Shown here piece after piece: positions 51,956 to 59,452 of a DNA stretch of 64,000 nucleotides (position 1 is the stretch's first letter; every line of letters begins with the position of its first letter). Source of the stretch: Saccharothrix saharensis (GTDB taxonomy: Bacteria; Actinomycetota; Actinomycetes; Mycobacteriales; Pseudonocardiaceae); the NCBI RefSeq assembly GCF_006716745.1, contig NZ_VFPP01000001.1, positions 5,084,001-5,148,000 of the forward strand, read 5' to 3'. The translations under genes and the position numbers were made by a program. A model generated the notes under the pieces. That model was not told the origin of the DNA and made no database searches. It worked only from the letters and a program-made list of their open reading frames with translations.

Positions 51956-52311
51956 CGCCGCGCGGTGGCACCGGCCGCGAAGTCCCCGACCACGCGCGGC
52001 AGGGCGGGGCTCACGTCGTGCAGCACGGCGCGCAGCGGAGCGGCGGCCTCGGGGCGTTCCCACAGCATGGTGTGGATCGAACCGCGCCACTCCGTGGTGA
52101 ACTCGGCCCGCGCCGGCTCCAGCCGCACCCGCGGCACGGCGACCAGCCTGCGGCGCGCCTCGTCCAACCGGGCGCTGACCAGGTCGACGTGGTCGGGCGC
52201 GAGGACCGCGGCCACCCGCGTCCGCAGGTCGGGCCACTGCTCGGTGTCCGCGACCGCCGCCAGCGCCCCCGCCGCGGCGCCGGCGAGGAGTCTCAGCGGT
52301 TCCTCGCGCAT
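51952..52311 (-). CDS. small helical protein of a STAND/cyclase-like cassette
   Basis: A 119-residue protein with no family recognised. It is helical and Ala/Arg/Glu-rich, with one Trp-rich stretch EFTTEWRGSIHTMLWERPE in the middle. No signal peptide or membrane helix. It begins 1 base after the cyclase-like gene and overlaps the STAND gene by 4, so all three are translated together. Its size and place suit an adaptor or effector-associated module. Confidence 0.75.
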   Translation of the reverse strand: MREEPLRLLAGAAAGALAAVADTEQWPDLRTRVAAVLAPDHVDLVSARLDEARRRLVAVPRVRLEPARAEFTTEWRGSIHTMLWERPEAAAPLRAVLHDVSPALPRVVGDFAAGATARR

Positions 52312-52312
52312 C

Positions 52313-53155
52313 TCACGCCCTCTCGTCGGTGTCCCGGCGGTAGACCGGGCCGAAGTGCGAGCCCCGCTGGTCGTTGCGGTCGAAGTGCTGGATCACGTCG
52401 GCGTTCTGGGTGGACACGCGCGCGTCGCGCCCGGCCTGGATCACGGTCGACCCGCCGGTGGCGACCGCGTGCTGGTTGACCGGGGCGGGGTTGACGACCG
52501 GCGACACCGGCTCGGTGACGCCCACGCCCGGTTCGGCCGCCGGGCCCGGCTCGGCGGTGCCGTCGTCCAGCACCAGCGCGTGCACGTCACCGCTGGGCAG
52601 CCACATCCACCCGTGGCCGCGGAAGTCCTTCACCCGCACGTCCACGCGGCGGAAGTCCTCCGGCCGCAGCGTGGTGTACCGGGCCGCGACCAGCGACGTG
52701 AACAGCGTGTCCGACAGCACCACGACGAGGTCGGAGCCCGGTGACTGCTCCAGCGCCGCGTGCGGCGGCTCGCTGTTGAGCAGCCTGCTGACCAGCACGG
52801 CGTCCTGACCGGGGTAGCCGTTGGCGCCCTCGACCGTGGTGCCGAAGTGGATCGCCATCCGCATCCGGAGCTTGGCCTCCGGCACCCGGTAGCGGTTGGT
52901 CTTGGCCAGCTCCGCGTCCAGCGCGCGCACGTACCGGTCCACGACGTCGCCCTCCGGCGTCGAGGCGGGCAGCACCGCCCACTCCTCGTCGCCCTTGGCC
53001 TGCCGCCGCCAGGACGCCCGGTCCAGGCCGGCCTCCTCGCCCGCCCGGTCCAGGCTGCGCACCAGCAGCTCCTGGAGCTCGCGTTGCAGCAGGTCGTCCG
53101 CCGACCCGTAGCTCTTCAGGTCACAACACACCAGCAAGCTGCGCTGGAAGCTCAT
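52313..53155 (-). CDS. class III nucleotidyl-cyclase-like domain protein with C-terminal Q-A-G motif
   Basis: A 280-residue protein. Residues 1-190 have the outline of a class III cyclase homology domain: LLVCCDLKSYG with Asp12, KGDEEWAVLP with Asp56 at the second metal position, and RMRMAIHFGTTVEGANGYPGQDAV. The catalytic Asn/Arg pair cannot be assigned, so activity is doubtful. A Pro/Glu linker (195-225) leads to QHAVATGGSTVIQAGRDARV (228-247), which resembles the motif at the start of the STAND protein. First gene of the three-gene cassette; the ATG is at 53155. Probably a signal-producing or degenerate effector. Confidence 0.75.
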   Translation of the reverse strand: MSFQRSLLVCCDLKSYGSADDLLQRELQELLVRSLDRAGEEAGLDRASWRRQAKGDEEWAVLPASTPEGDVVDRYVRALDAELAKTNRYRVPEAKLRMRMAIHFGTTVEGANGYPGQDAVLVSRLLNSEPPHAALEQSPGSDLVVVLSDTLFTSLVAARYTTLRPEDFRRVDVRVKDFRGHGWMWLPSGDVHALVLDDGTAEPGPAAEPGVGVTEPVSPVVNPAPVNQHAVATGGSTVIQAGRDARVSTQNADVIQHFDRNDQRGSHFGPVYRRDTDERA

Positions 53156-53241
53156 CGGCCAGGCCTTTCGACGGAGGGTGTTGACGCACTGCGGGCACAC
53201 GACTGCGCAGAGTCACTGTGGACTACGACATCGGCGCGAAT

Positions 53242-53257
53242 ACCGCAGAAGTGCGGT
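53242..53257 (-). terminator. short hairpin after the Crp-family gene
   Basis: ACCGCA (53242-53247) pairs with TGCGGT (53252-53257) around a GAAG loop, 7 bases past the Crp gene stop on the minus strand. It may separate that gene from the cassette downstream. The remaining bases to 53156 would hold the cassette promoter, including an imperfect TGAC.../...GTCA dyad around 53183-53216. Confidence 0.4.
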
Positions 53258-53263
53258 CTCGCG

Positions 53264-53971
53264 TCAGAAGCCGGCGAATTTGCGCAGCCCGGCCAGATCC
53301 GGCACCAGCACGTCACGCCTCAGGTGACTCACCACCACCCCCGCTTTTCGCAGATCGGAGAACGCCTTCTCGGCCGTTCGGGGCTTCATCCCGGCGATCG
53401 AGGCGAGTTCCACCTTCGTCAGCGGAATTCCCAGCGTCCACCCGTGGGCCTCTTCCCGGCCGTAGGTCTGCACCAATTCGGCCAGCACCCGGGCCACCCG
53501 TTCGGCGGCCGGGTGGGACAGGAAATCGCGCCGGCGCTGGTTCGCCCAGCGCAGCCGGTCGTTGATCATCCCGATCAATTCGACGAACACGTCGTTGCGC
53601 CGGTGCAGGAAGCCCATCAGCTCACCGCTGGTGATCAGCTTCGCGACCACGTCACCGCACGTGACGACGGTGGCCGAGCGCGGTTTCTGGTCCAGCGCGG
53701 CCATCTCGCCGACCAGGTCGCCCGCGACCCGGATCGCGAGCAGCGCCGTGTCACCGGTCTCGTCCGTGGTCTGCACCTTGACCACGCCGTCGAGCAGCAG
53801 AAGGACATGAGTGTCCTTCGCGTCCTGCTCGATGACTTCGCGGTCGGCCGTGTACCGCACGACCGTGCCGATGTTCAACAGCTCTTGTCGGGTGTTGTCT
53901 CGGAGGCGACCCAGGAGGCTGTTGCTGGGCCACCCTGGATCCTGTGTCATCGTGGTCGGCATGGGCAGCAT
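53264..53971 (-). CDS. Crp/Fnr-family transcriptional regulator
   Basis: A 235-residue regulator. Residues about 15-130 form a cyclic-nucleotide-binding-type beta-barrel (VIEQDAKDTHVLLLLDGVVKV, then GDLVGEMAALDQKPRSATVV, where GEMA and RSA stand at the nucleotide positions). The C-terminal winged helix is around PLTKVELASIAGMKPRTAEKAFSDLRKAG. GEMAALDQKPRSATV keeps the cyclic-nucleotide-site Glu and Arg, so a ligand is plausible. Start at ATG 53971 (AGGA-type site upstream); ATGs at 53962 and 53950 are alternatives. It lies directly upstream of a cyclase-like gene. Confidence 0.9.
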   Translation of the reverse strand: MLPMPTTMTQDPGWPSNSLLGRLRDNTRQELLNIGTVVRYTADREVIEQDAKDTHVLLLLDGVVKVQTTDETGDTALLAIRVAGDLVGEMAALDQKPRSATVVTCGDVVAKLITSGELMGFLHRRNDVFVELIGMINDRLRWANQRRRDFLSHPAAERVARVLAELVQTYGREEAHGWTLGIPLTKVELASIAGMKPRTAEKAFSDLRKAGVVVSHLRRDVLVPDLAGLRKFAGF

Positions 53972-54296
53972 GTGGATCCTGTTACTGTCGTGACCGGCGG
54001 GAACTTCCAATGGGCCGACCTGCGTCGGGCGGCAAGTGATGGTCTCCCCGAACGTGCTGCGGACAGTACACCCGAATGGGCGTAACTGGTGTCCTCTTGT
54101 TCGGCGTTTTGCCGACCGACCTCCCATTGAAGATCACGTGCGAATGCACGCGCAATACCGAATCGAATGGAATTGCGCAGCTCCCGTGAGGTGGGACGGC
54201 CGCCACACCGGGGAACAAGGGGCCGTCGCGGCGACCTTGGACCAGGTGACGCGCCGAGAGGCCGTTGCCATACCGGAACGTACCCAGGAGCCGCAC
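53972..54296. promoter_or_regulatory. long divergent gap (Crp-family gene / Old Yellow Enzyme)
   Basis: A 325-base gap without a convincing gene. CGTGC (54138-54142) and GCACG (54147-54151) form an inverted repeat in an AT-richer stretch (54120-54175), a plausible regulator site. TTGGAC (54238-54243) could be a -35 for the plus-strand gene. CAGGAG at 54285-54289 is its ribosome site. An open frame runs through from 54036 but shows poor codon bias before 54297. Confidence 0.4.
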
Positions 54297-55358
54297 GTGA
54301 GCTTGCTCTTCAGCCCGCTGACCGTCCGCGCCGTCACGCTGCCCAACCGCATCGCGGTCAGCCCCATGTGCCAGTACTCCGCCCAGGACGGCCACCCGAA
54401 CGAGTGGCACCTGGTCCACCTCGGCTCGCGTGCCGTCGGCGGCGCGGGCCTGGTGTTCACCGAGGCGACCGCGGTCCAGGCGGTCGGCCGCATCTCGCCC
54501 GAGGACACGGGCCTGTGGGACGACGCGCACGTCGAGTCGTGGCGGCGGGTCGTCGACTTCATCCACGAGCAGGGCTCCGTCGCCGGGGTCCAGCTCGCCC
54601 ACGCCGGGCGCAAGGGGTCGACCTACGCCCCGTTCGCGGAGCGCCGCGGCGGGGTCGCCGACGCCGACGGCGGGTGGACGCCCGTCGCGCCCAGCGCCGT
54701 GCCGTTCCACGACAGCTACCGCACGCCGGCCGAGCTGGACGCCGACGGCATCGCCCGGGTGGTCGCCGACTTCGCCGCCGCGGCGAAGCGCGCGCTGGCG
54801 GCCGGCTTCCGGGTGGTCGAGGTGCACGCGGCCCACGGCTACCTCCTGCACGAGTTCCTGTCGCCGCTCGGCAACCACCGCACCGACGCCTACGGCGGCT
54901 CCTTCGAGAACCGCACCCGGCTGGTGCGCGAGGTCACCGCCGCCGTCCGGGAAGCCGTGGGCACGGGGGTGCCGGTGTTCGTGCGCATCTCCGCCACCGA
55001 CTGGGTCGAGGGCGGCTGGACCGGCGAGGACAGCGTCGTGCTGGCACGCGACCTCGCGGCCCTGGGTGCCGACGTGATCGACGTGTCCACCGGGGGCAAC
55101 ACGCCCACGGCCGACATCCCGATCGGACCCGGCTACCAGGTGCCGTTCGCCGAGGCCGTGCGGCGGAAGGCCGACGTGCCCACCGGGGCGGTCGGCATGA
55201 TCACCGACGCCCGGCAGGCCGAGCAGGTCCTCGCCGATGGCTCGGCCGACCTGGTGCTGCTCGGCCGGGAGTTCCTGCGCGACCCGTACTGGCCGCAGCG
55301 CGCGGCTCAGGAGCTGGGGGTGCAGGTCAACCCGCCGAGGCAGTACGCCAGGGCGTAG
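54297..55358 (+). CDS. Old Yellow Enzyme-family NADH:flavin oxidoreductase (YqjM-like)
   Basis: A 353-residue FMN-dependent ene-reductase. SPMCQYSA near residue 25 carries the Cys and Tyr that mark the thermophilic-like/YqjM class. QLAHAGRKGST and EVHAAHGYLLHEFLSPLGNHRTDAYGGS are flavin/substrate-site segments, the latter with the usual HEFLSP. GREFLRDPYWP closes the barrel. CAGGAG serves the GTG at 54297. The natural substrate is unknown; enones and nitroalkenes are usual. Confidence 0.94.
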   Translation: MSLLFSPLTVRAVTLPNRIAVSPMCQYSAQDGHPNEWHLVHLGSRAVGGAGLVFTEATAVQAVGRISPEDTGLWDDAHVESWRRVVDFIHEQGSVAGVQLAHAGRKGSTYAPFAERRGGVADADGGWTPVAPSAVPFHDSYRTPAELDADGIARVVADFAAAAKRALAAGFRVVEVHAAHGYLLHEFLSPLGNHRTDAYGGSFENRTRLVREVTAAVREAVGTGVPVFVRISATDWVEGGWTGEDSVVLARDLAALGADVIDVSTGGNTPTADIPIGPGYQVPFAEAVRRKADVPTGAVGMITDARQAEQVLADGSADLVLLGREFLRDPYWPQRAAQELGVQVNPPRQYARA

Positions 55359-55378
55359 TAGGGGCCGCTGCAAAGGTC

Positions 55379-55407
55379 GGGCTGCCGGTCTGGACAACCG
55401 GCAGCCC
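55379..55407. terminator. strong bidirectional terminator
   Basis: GGGCTGCCGGT (55379-55389) and ACCGGCAGCCC (55397-55407) form a perfect 11-bp stem with a 7-base loop, between the convergent Old Yellow Enzyme and DUF3073 genes. Confidence 0.88.
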
Positions 55408-55433
55408 AACCTCAGCAGCGGGTGTTGTGTCTG

Positions 55434-55619
55434 TCAGCGACGGTAGTCGTCGTATTCGTCGTCCGACGGGTCGTCGAAGCGTTCTTCGCTTCGGCGACCA
55501 CCAGCGGACTCGCCGCCGGACAGCTCGCGTTGCAAGGCGTCGACGTCGATGTTGTGAGAGCTGTATTTGAGCTCCCGCGCCACCTTGGTCTGCTTGGCCT
55601 TCGCTCGGCCGCGCCCCAT
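55434..55619 (-). CDS. DUF3073 small conserved actinobacterial protein
   Basis: A 61-residue protein beginning MGRGRAKAKQTKVARELKY, the fixed opening of DUF3073, followed by SHNIDVDALQRELSG and an acidic, Asp/Tyr-rich tail (DDPSDDEYDDYRR). The M. tuberculosis counterpart Rv0810c lies beside purM. The basic head and acidic tail suggest a nucleic-acid or protein binding role, but no function is known. A longer upstream extension in frame is poorly supported. Confidence 0.9.
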   Translation of the reverse strand: MGRGRAKAKQTKVARELKYSSHNIDVDALQRELSGGESAGGRRSEERFDDPSDDEYDDYRR

Positions 55620-55781
55620 GGCTCGACCCCCTCGCACAGGGACGGGGGCGGCCGGGGGAACGGCGGCCCCACTCGTCTCGACAACTAGTTCCTGGTAACT
55701 ACCGTACCGTGTCGAAGGGGTTCCCCGCGACGCGGTAGGCGTGACACGTACCGCCAAATCTCCGCGTGGGAGGATGCGCGG
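55620..55781. promoter_or_regulatory. divergent gap upstream of DUF3073
   Basis: A 162-base gap with an AT-richer core (55680-55715). No inverted repeat of note. GGGAGGAT (55767-55774) is the ribosome site for the plus-strand gene. The DUF3073 promoter should lie here but cannot be assigned with confidence. Confidence 0.25.
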
Positions 55782-56663
55782 GTGCCTCGACCGTTCGTCG
55801 CCTACCTCAGGGTGTACGAACCGCTGTCGGCTCTTGACGCACCGTTGGCGGATCAGGTGCGGAAAGCCCTGGAAGACGGGGCGTTGAGCCGTGCGGACGT
55901 CGGCGCGCGCGAACGGGAGCTGTGGTTGCGATCACAGCTGGCCCGGCCGCGCCGCCTCCTGCCCGGTGAGCGGTCGGACGGCAGCGTCGCCCCCGACGCG
56001 CCGTTCGACGTGATGACCATCAGCCCCGCCGAGGTGCCGGGAGAGGTCGGCCCCGGTCCGCTGGTCTGCCCGCTGGACCTGCGCGCCCGGTCGGCCGCCG
56101 CGCTGGTCGGCTTCCTCGCCACGGCCACCGGGCCGCTGCGCGAGGAGGCGCTGGCGGTGGAGCCGGAGGCGATCCGGTCGCGGGCGTCGGCGGTGATGGC
56201 CGAGCTGACCGCGGGCGCGGTGCACGTCATCTCGACCACCTGGACGGTGCCGCTGCCGTGGTTCGCGCTGGTCGAGCCGGAGGCGCGGCGGGTGGTGCTG
56301 GCACCCAGGGACGACCCCGAGCGGCAGGTGTCGTGGCGGGTGTCCATGGCGGACGCCCGCGAGCGGGTGGCCAGGGCGCACCGGGTGGTGTCCGGCTCGC
56401 TGGGCGACGCGGGCCCGGCCAAGGTGCTCGCCGACACCGGGCGCTGGCTCGACCACTTCGCGCCGGACTCGGCCGTCGAGCTCGACTACGGCGGCCTGGT
56501 GCAGCTCATCGAGGACCAGGACCTGCTTGAGGACAGCTCGGCGACGGACGTCAACGCGATCGTGGACGCGCTGGAGACCGGTGACGCCGAGGAGGTCGCC
56601 CTCCGGTACGAGCGGCTACGGGAGTTCTGGGGCGAGCTGGCGCGCCGCGAACGGCACGGCTAG
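55782..56663 (+). CDS. conserved hypothetical protein of actinobacteria
   Basis: A 293-residue cytoplasmic protein. It opens with MPRPFVAYLRVYEPLSALD, then a region rich in Arg/Leu, and a Trp-rich middle HVISTTWTVPLPWFALVEPEARR. The C-terminal 90 residues are helical and acidic (VELDYGGLVQLIEDQDLLEDSSATDVNAIVDALETGDAEEV). Homologues appear widespread in actinobacteria by memory of the pattern, but no function or fold is known to me. The end overlaps the convergent MFS gene by 48 bases. Confidence 0.75.
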   Translation: MPRPFVAYLRVYEPLSALDAPLADQVRKALEDGALSRADVGARERELWLRSQLARPRRLLPGERSDGSVAPDAPFDVMTISPAEVPGEVGPGPLVCPLDLRARSAAALVGFLATATGPLREEALAVEPEAIRSRASAVMAELTAGAVHVISTTWTVPLPWFALVEPEARRVVLAPRDDPERQVSWRVSMADARERVARAHRVVSGSLGDAGPAKVLADTGRWLDHFAPDSAVELDYGGLVQLIEDQDLLEDSSATDVNAIVDALETGDAEEVALRYERLREFWGELARRERHG

Positions 56664-57812
56664 CAGCACGCGGGCCCCCACGGCCGCCGCGGCGGCCAGC
56701 AGCAGGGCGGCGGGCCACCCGACGGCCACCGCGACCCACCCGGCCAGCGGGGGCGTGACGGTGGCGCTGACGTAGTTGGCGGTGTTCTGCATGCCCAGGG
56801 CGGTGCCGGTGCGGCCGGGAGGCGCCAGCTCGCCCGCGGCGGTGATCGCGACGCCGTTCCAGCACAGCCCCAGCGCGGCGGTCGGGACCAGCACGGCGGC
56901 CAGCAGCCAGACCGGGGCCCGGTCCAGCGCCGCGCACAGCGCGAACCCGACCGCGATCAGCACGCTCAGCACCTTCAGCGGCCCGACCCGGGTGGCCGAC
57001 CGGTCCGACCAGACGCCCACGACCAGCCGGCCGACACCGCCGCTGACCTGGGCGGCGGCGAACAGCCCGGCGGCCGCCCCGACGGCCACGCCGCGGTGGT
57101 CGTGCAGCAGCTCGACCATGAGCGCGGCGGCGGTGAACTGGGGCACGACCAGCAGGCCGCCGGCCGTGCTGAGCCGGATCAGGTCCGGGTCCTTGAGCAC
57201 GACCCCGTGCCGACCCCGGCCGGACCGCACGGCCCACGGCGGCTCCCGGACCCACAGCACCACGGCGATCGCGACGAACCCGGTGCAGCCCGCGAGCACC
57301 AGGAACGCCACCGGCACGCCCGCGTGCAGCGCGACCACCGGCAGCACCGCGGCGGCCAGGGCCGCGCCGAGCGGCGTGGCGGTCTGCCGGATGCCCATGG
57401 CGAACCCGCGCCGCTGCGCGGGGAACCAGGTCAGCACCGCCCGACCGCTGGCCGCGTTCACGCTCGCGCCGAACAACCCCACGCCCACCAGCGCCAACCC
57501 CGCCACCACGGGCCCGTCGACCGCGGCCAGGGCCAGGCACCCGGCCGCGCCGAAGCCGCCGATGGCCATGACCAGCCGCTCGCCGCGCCGGTCGGCCGCC
57601 GCGCCCCACAGCACGAGGGTGAGCGCGGTGCCCAGGTTGACCGCGCCGAGCAGCATCCCGACCTGCGGCAACGACAGGTCGAAGTGGGCGCGCAGCTGCG
57701 GCGTGATCGCGGGCAGCCCGAGGAACACCGCGGCGTTGGTGCCCTGGGCGACCGCGCCGACCGCGAGCACCACCCAGCGGTGCCCGGGCGAGGTCGAGCG
57801 TCGTTGTGCCAT
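56616..57812 (-). CDS. MFS transporter
   Basis: A 398-residue membrane protein with twelve predicted helices. LWGAAADRRGERLVM between helices 2 and 3 is the MFS motif-A region (G-x-x-x-D-R-x-G-R/E-R). GVWSDRSATRVGPLKV is its second-half counterpart. The family is broad; export of a drug or uptake of an organic acid are equally possible. TAACGT lies 9 bases before the ATG at 57812 on the minus strand, so a very short leader is likely. Confidence 0.9.
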   Translation of the reverse strand: MAQRRSTSPGHRWVVLAVGAVAQGTNAAVFLGLPAITPQLRAHFDLSLPQVGMLLGAVNLGTALTLVLWGAAADRRGERLVMAIGGFGAAGCLALAAVDGPVVAGLALVGVGLFGASVNAASGRAVLTWFPAQRRGFAMGIRQTATPLGAALAAAVLPVVALHAGVPVAFLVLAGCTGFVAIAVVLWVREPPWAVRSGRGRHGVVLKDPDLIRLSTAGGLLVVPQFTAAALMVELLHDHRGVAVGAAAGLFAAAQVSGGVGRLVVGVWSDRSATRVGPLKVLSVLIAVGFALCAALDRAPVWLLAAVLVPTAALGLCWNGVAITAAGELAPPGRTGTALGMQNTANYVSATVTPPLAGWVAVAVGWPAALLLAAAAAVGARVLLAVPFAARQLAPELP

Positions 57813-57858
57813 CGACCTGCCACGTTAGGCGGCCGGTTCACATGACGGGAGTGTGTTC

Positions 57859-58479
57859 CTACTCCTTGGAACGACCGGGGTTGGCCGGCCAGCCGCGCTC
57901 GGCGGCCAGCAGCTCGTCCACCGAGGCGCTGCCGCTCTGGTACCGCCCGGCGATCTCGGCGTTGAGCAGGTCGACCACGGCCTGCACCTCGCGCCGCCGC
58001 GCCGAGACCGACGCCTCCTCGCCGATGAACACCCGCAGCGCCAGGTCCAGCTTGTCGTCCGAGAGCGCGCTCACGTCCGACAGGTCCACGTCGGAGACCA
58101 GCGCCTCGACGTGCCGCCGGTGCGCCTCGGCCCGGGACGGCTCCTGCGTCTGGTAGCGCCCGTGACCGGTCGCCGGCCCCACGGCGTTCGACGCGAGGAT
58201 CGTCGCGAGCTGGTCGACCACCGCCGAACCGCCCGACGTCCGGCGCTCCTGCTCGGCCCGCACGATGTCGATGCGCGCGTGGAGCAGCCGCCGCAGGTAC
58301 GACAGGTCGGTCTCCTCCTGCGCCGCCTCGTCGCGCAACGCGCGCACCTCGGCGAGCGGGAGCCGCTCGACCCCCTCCGCGTAGTCGGGGGCGAGCACCC
58401 GGTCGATACGGCGGCGCCCGCCGGGACGCACCTCGATCACGTACTCATCCTGAGGTAGTTCGTGTCCACCCGCCAACAC
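57859..58479 (-). CDS. rsiG: RsiG-type cyclic-di-GMP-binding anti-sigma factor
   Basis: A 206-residue helical protein. RsiG carries two c-di-GMP motifs of form E-x3-S-x2-R-x3-Q-x3-D. Here the second is perfect (E155, S159, R162, Q166, D170, in EASVSARRREVQAVVD) and the first is E56, S60, R63, His67, D71 (ETDLSYLRRLLHARID), with His instead of Gln. In Streptomyces, RsiG with c-di-GMP holds the sporulation sigma factor WhiG inactive. No sigma gene adjoins it here, as in Streptomyces. The family call rests on the two spaced motifs on antiparallel helices. The start is GTG 58479. Confidence 0.8.
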   Translation of the reverse strand: MLAGGHELPQDEYVIEVRPGGRRRIDRVLAPDYAEGVERLPLAEVRALRDEAAQEETDLSYLRRLLHARIDIVRAEQERRTSGGSAVVDQLATILASNAVGPATGHGRYQTQEPSRAEAHRRHVEALVSDVDLSDVSALSDDKLDLALRVFIGEEASVSARRREVQAVVDLLNAEIAGRYQSGSASVDELLAAERGWPANPGRSKE

Positions 58480-58500
58480 AAACCTGCTTCCAAAGTTGTC

Positions 58501-59349
58501 TCAAACCTGTACCGGACTGCGCACGCCCAGCAGTGCACGCGCGTCCGCGGGCGACAGCGGTGGGCGCTGGGCGATCTTCGCCAGTCCCGCCGCGCGAGCG
58601 ACCAGTTGCGCGTTGTCGCGGACCGGCTGGCCCTTGGCGTACGAAATGGTGTCTTCCATGCCCACCCGCAGGTGACCGCCGGCGGCCAGCGCCGTCAGCA
58701 TCACCGGCAGCGTGGTCCGCCCGATGCCCGTCGCCGAGAACGACGCGCCCTCCGGCAGCAGCCGCAACGCCGCCACCAGCGTCTCCGCGTCGCCCGGCAT
58801 GCCGCCCGGCACGCCCATCACCAGGTCGACGTGCACCTTGCCGCCCGCGGGCAGCCCGTGCTGGTCCAGCAGCCGCCGCAGCGACGCCAACTGGCCGATG
58901 TCGAAGATCTCGTACTCCGGGACGATGCCCCGCTCCTGCATCCCCTTGTGCAACGCCACGACGAACTCCCAGCGGTTCAGGAACACGTCGTCGCCGAAGT
59001 TCACCGTGCCCATGGTGCAGGACGCCGAGTCGGGCAGGGCGTCGAGCACCCGGAGCCGGTCGGCCTCCGGGTCGGTCACCGCGCCGCCCGTGGACAGCTG
59101 CACGACCAGGCTCGTGTGCTCGCGCAGGGCGGCGACCGCCTCCTTGAGCCGGCCGAGGTCCAACGTCGGCCTGGTGTCGGCGCCGCGGATGTGCACGTGC
59201 ACCATCGCCGCGCCGACCTGCTCGCAGGCCTGCGCGGTGCGGACCAGCTCCTCCAGGGTGACCGGCAGCTGGGGGACGTCGGCCTTCGCGTGCTCGGCCC
59301 CGGTGGGGGCGACGGTGAGCAGCGTGCCGTGGGATCCGGGTCGGGACAT
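58501..59349 (-). CDS. beta-keto acid cleavage enzyme (BKACE, DUF849)
   Basis: A 282-residue zinc-dependent TIM-barrel enzyme that splits a beta-keto acid with acetyl-CoA. Landmarks are VAPTGAEHAKADVPQLPVT at the start, the zinc His pair in VHVHIRGADTRP, a Glu in VGMEDTISYAKGQPVRDNAQLV, and TMGTVNFGDDVF. The last signature is diagnostic of BKACE. Substrate class is set by few residues that I do not assign. It lies 21 bases upstream of the rsiG gene on the same strand. Confidence 0.9.
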   Translation of the reverse strand: MSRPGSHGTLLTVAPTGAEHAKADVPQLPVTLEELVRTAQACEQVGAAMVHVHIRGADTRPTLDLGRLKEAVAALREHTSLVVQLSTGGAVTDPEADRLRVLDALPDSASCTMGTVNFGDDVFLNRWEFVVALHKGMQERGIVPEYEIFDIGQLASLRRLLDQHGLPAGGKVHVDLVMGVPGGMPGDAETLVAALRLLPEGASFSATGIGRTTLPVMLTALAAGGHLRVGMEDTISYAKGQPVRDNAQLVARAAGLAKIAQRPPLSPADARALLGVRSPVQV

Positions 59350-59452
59350 GTCGTGATCCTGGCACAGAACCCGTTCGGGCTAGCGCCTCAGCGGTGCCCG
59401 GACGACCCGGAACCGCAGGCGGGGGCGGTGGCCGGTTTTCCGGTCCGGATGA

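Noticed and set aside
54036..54296. N-terminal extension of the Old Yellow Enzyme.
   Set aside because: The frame is open but codon bias is poor, and the family begins at the GTG at 54297, which has a ribosome site.
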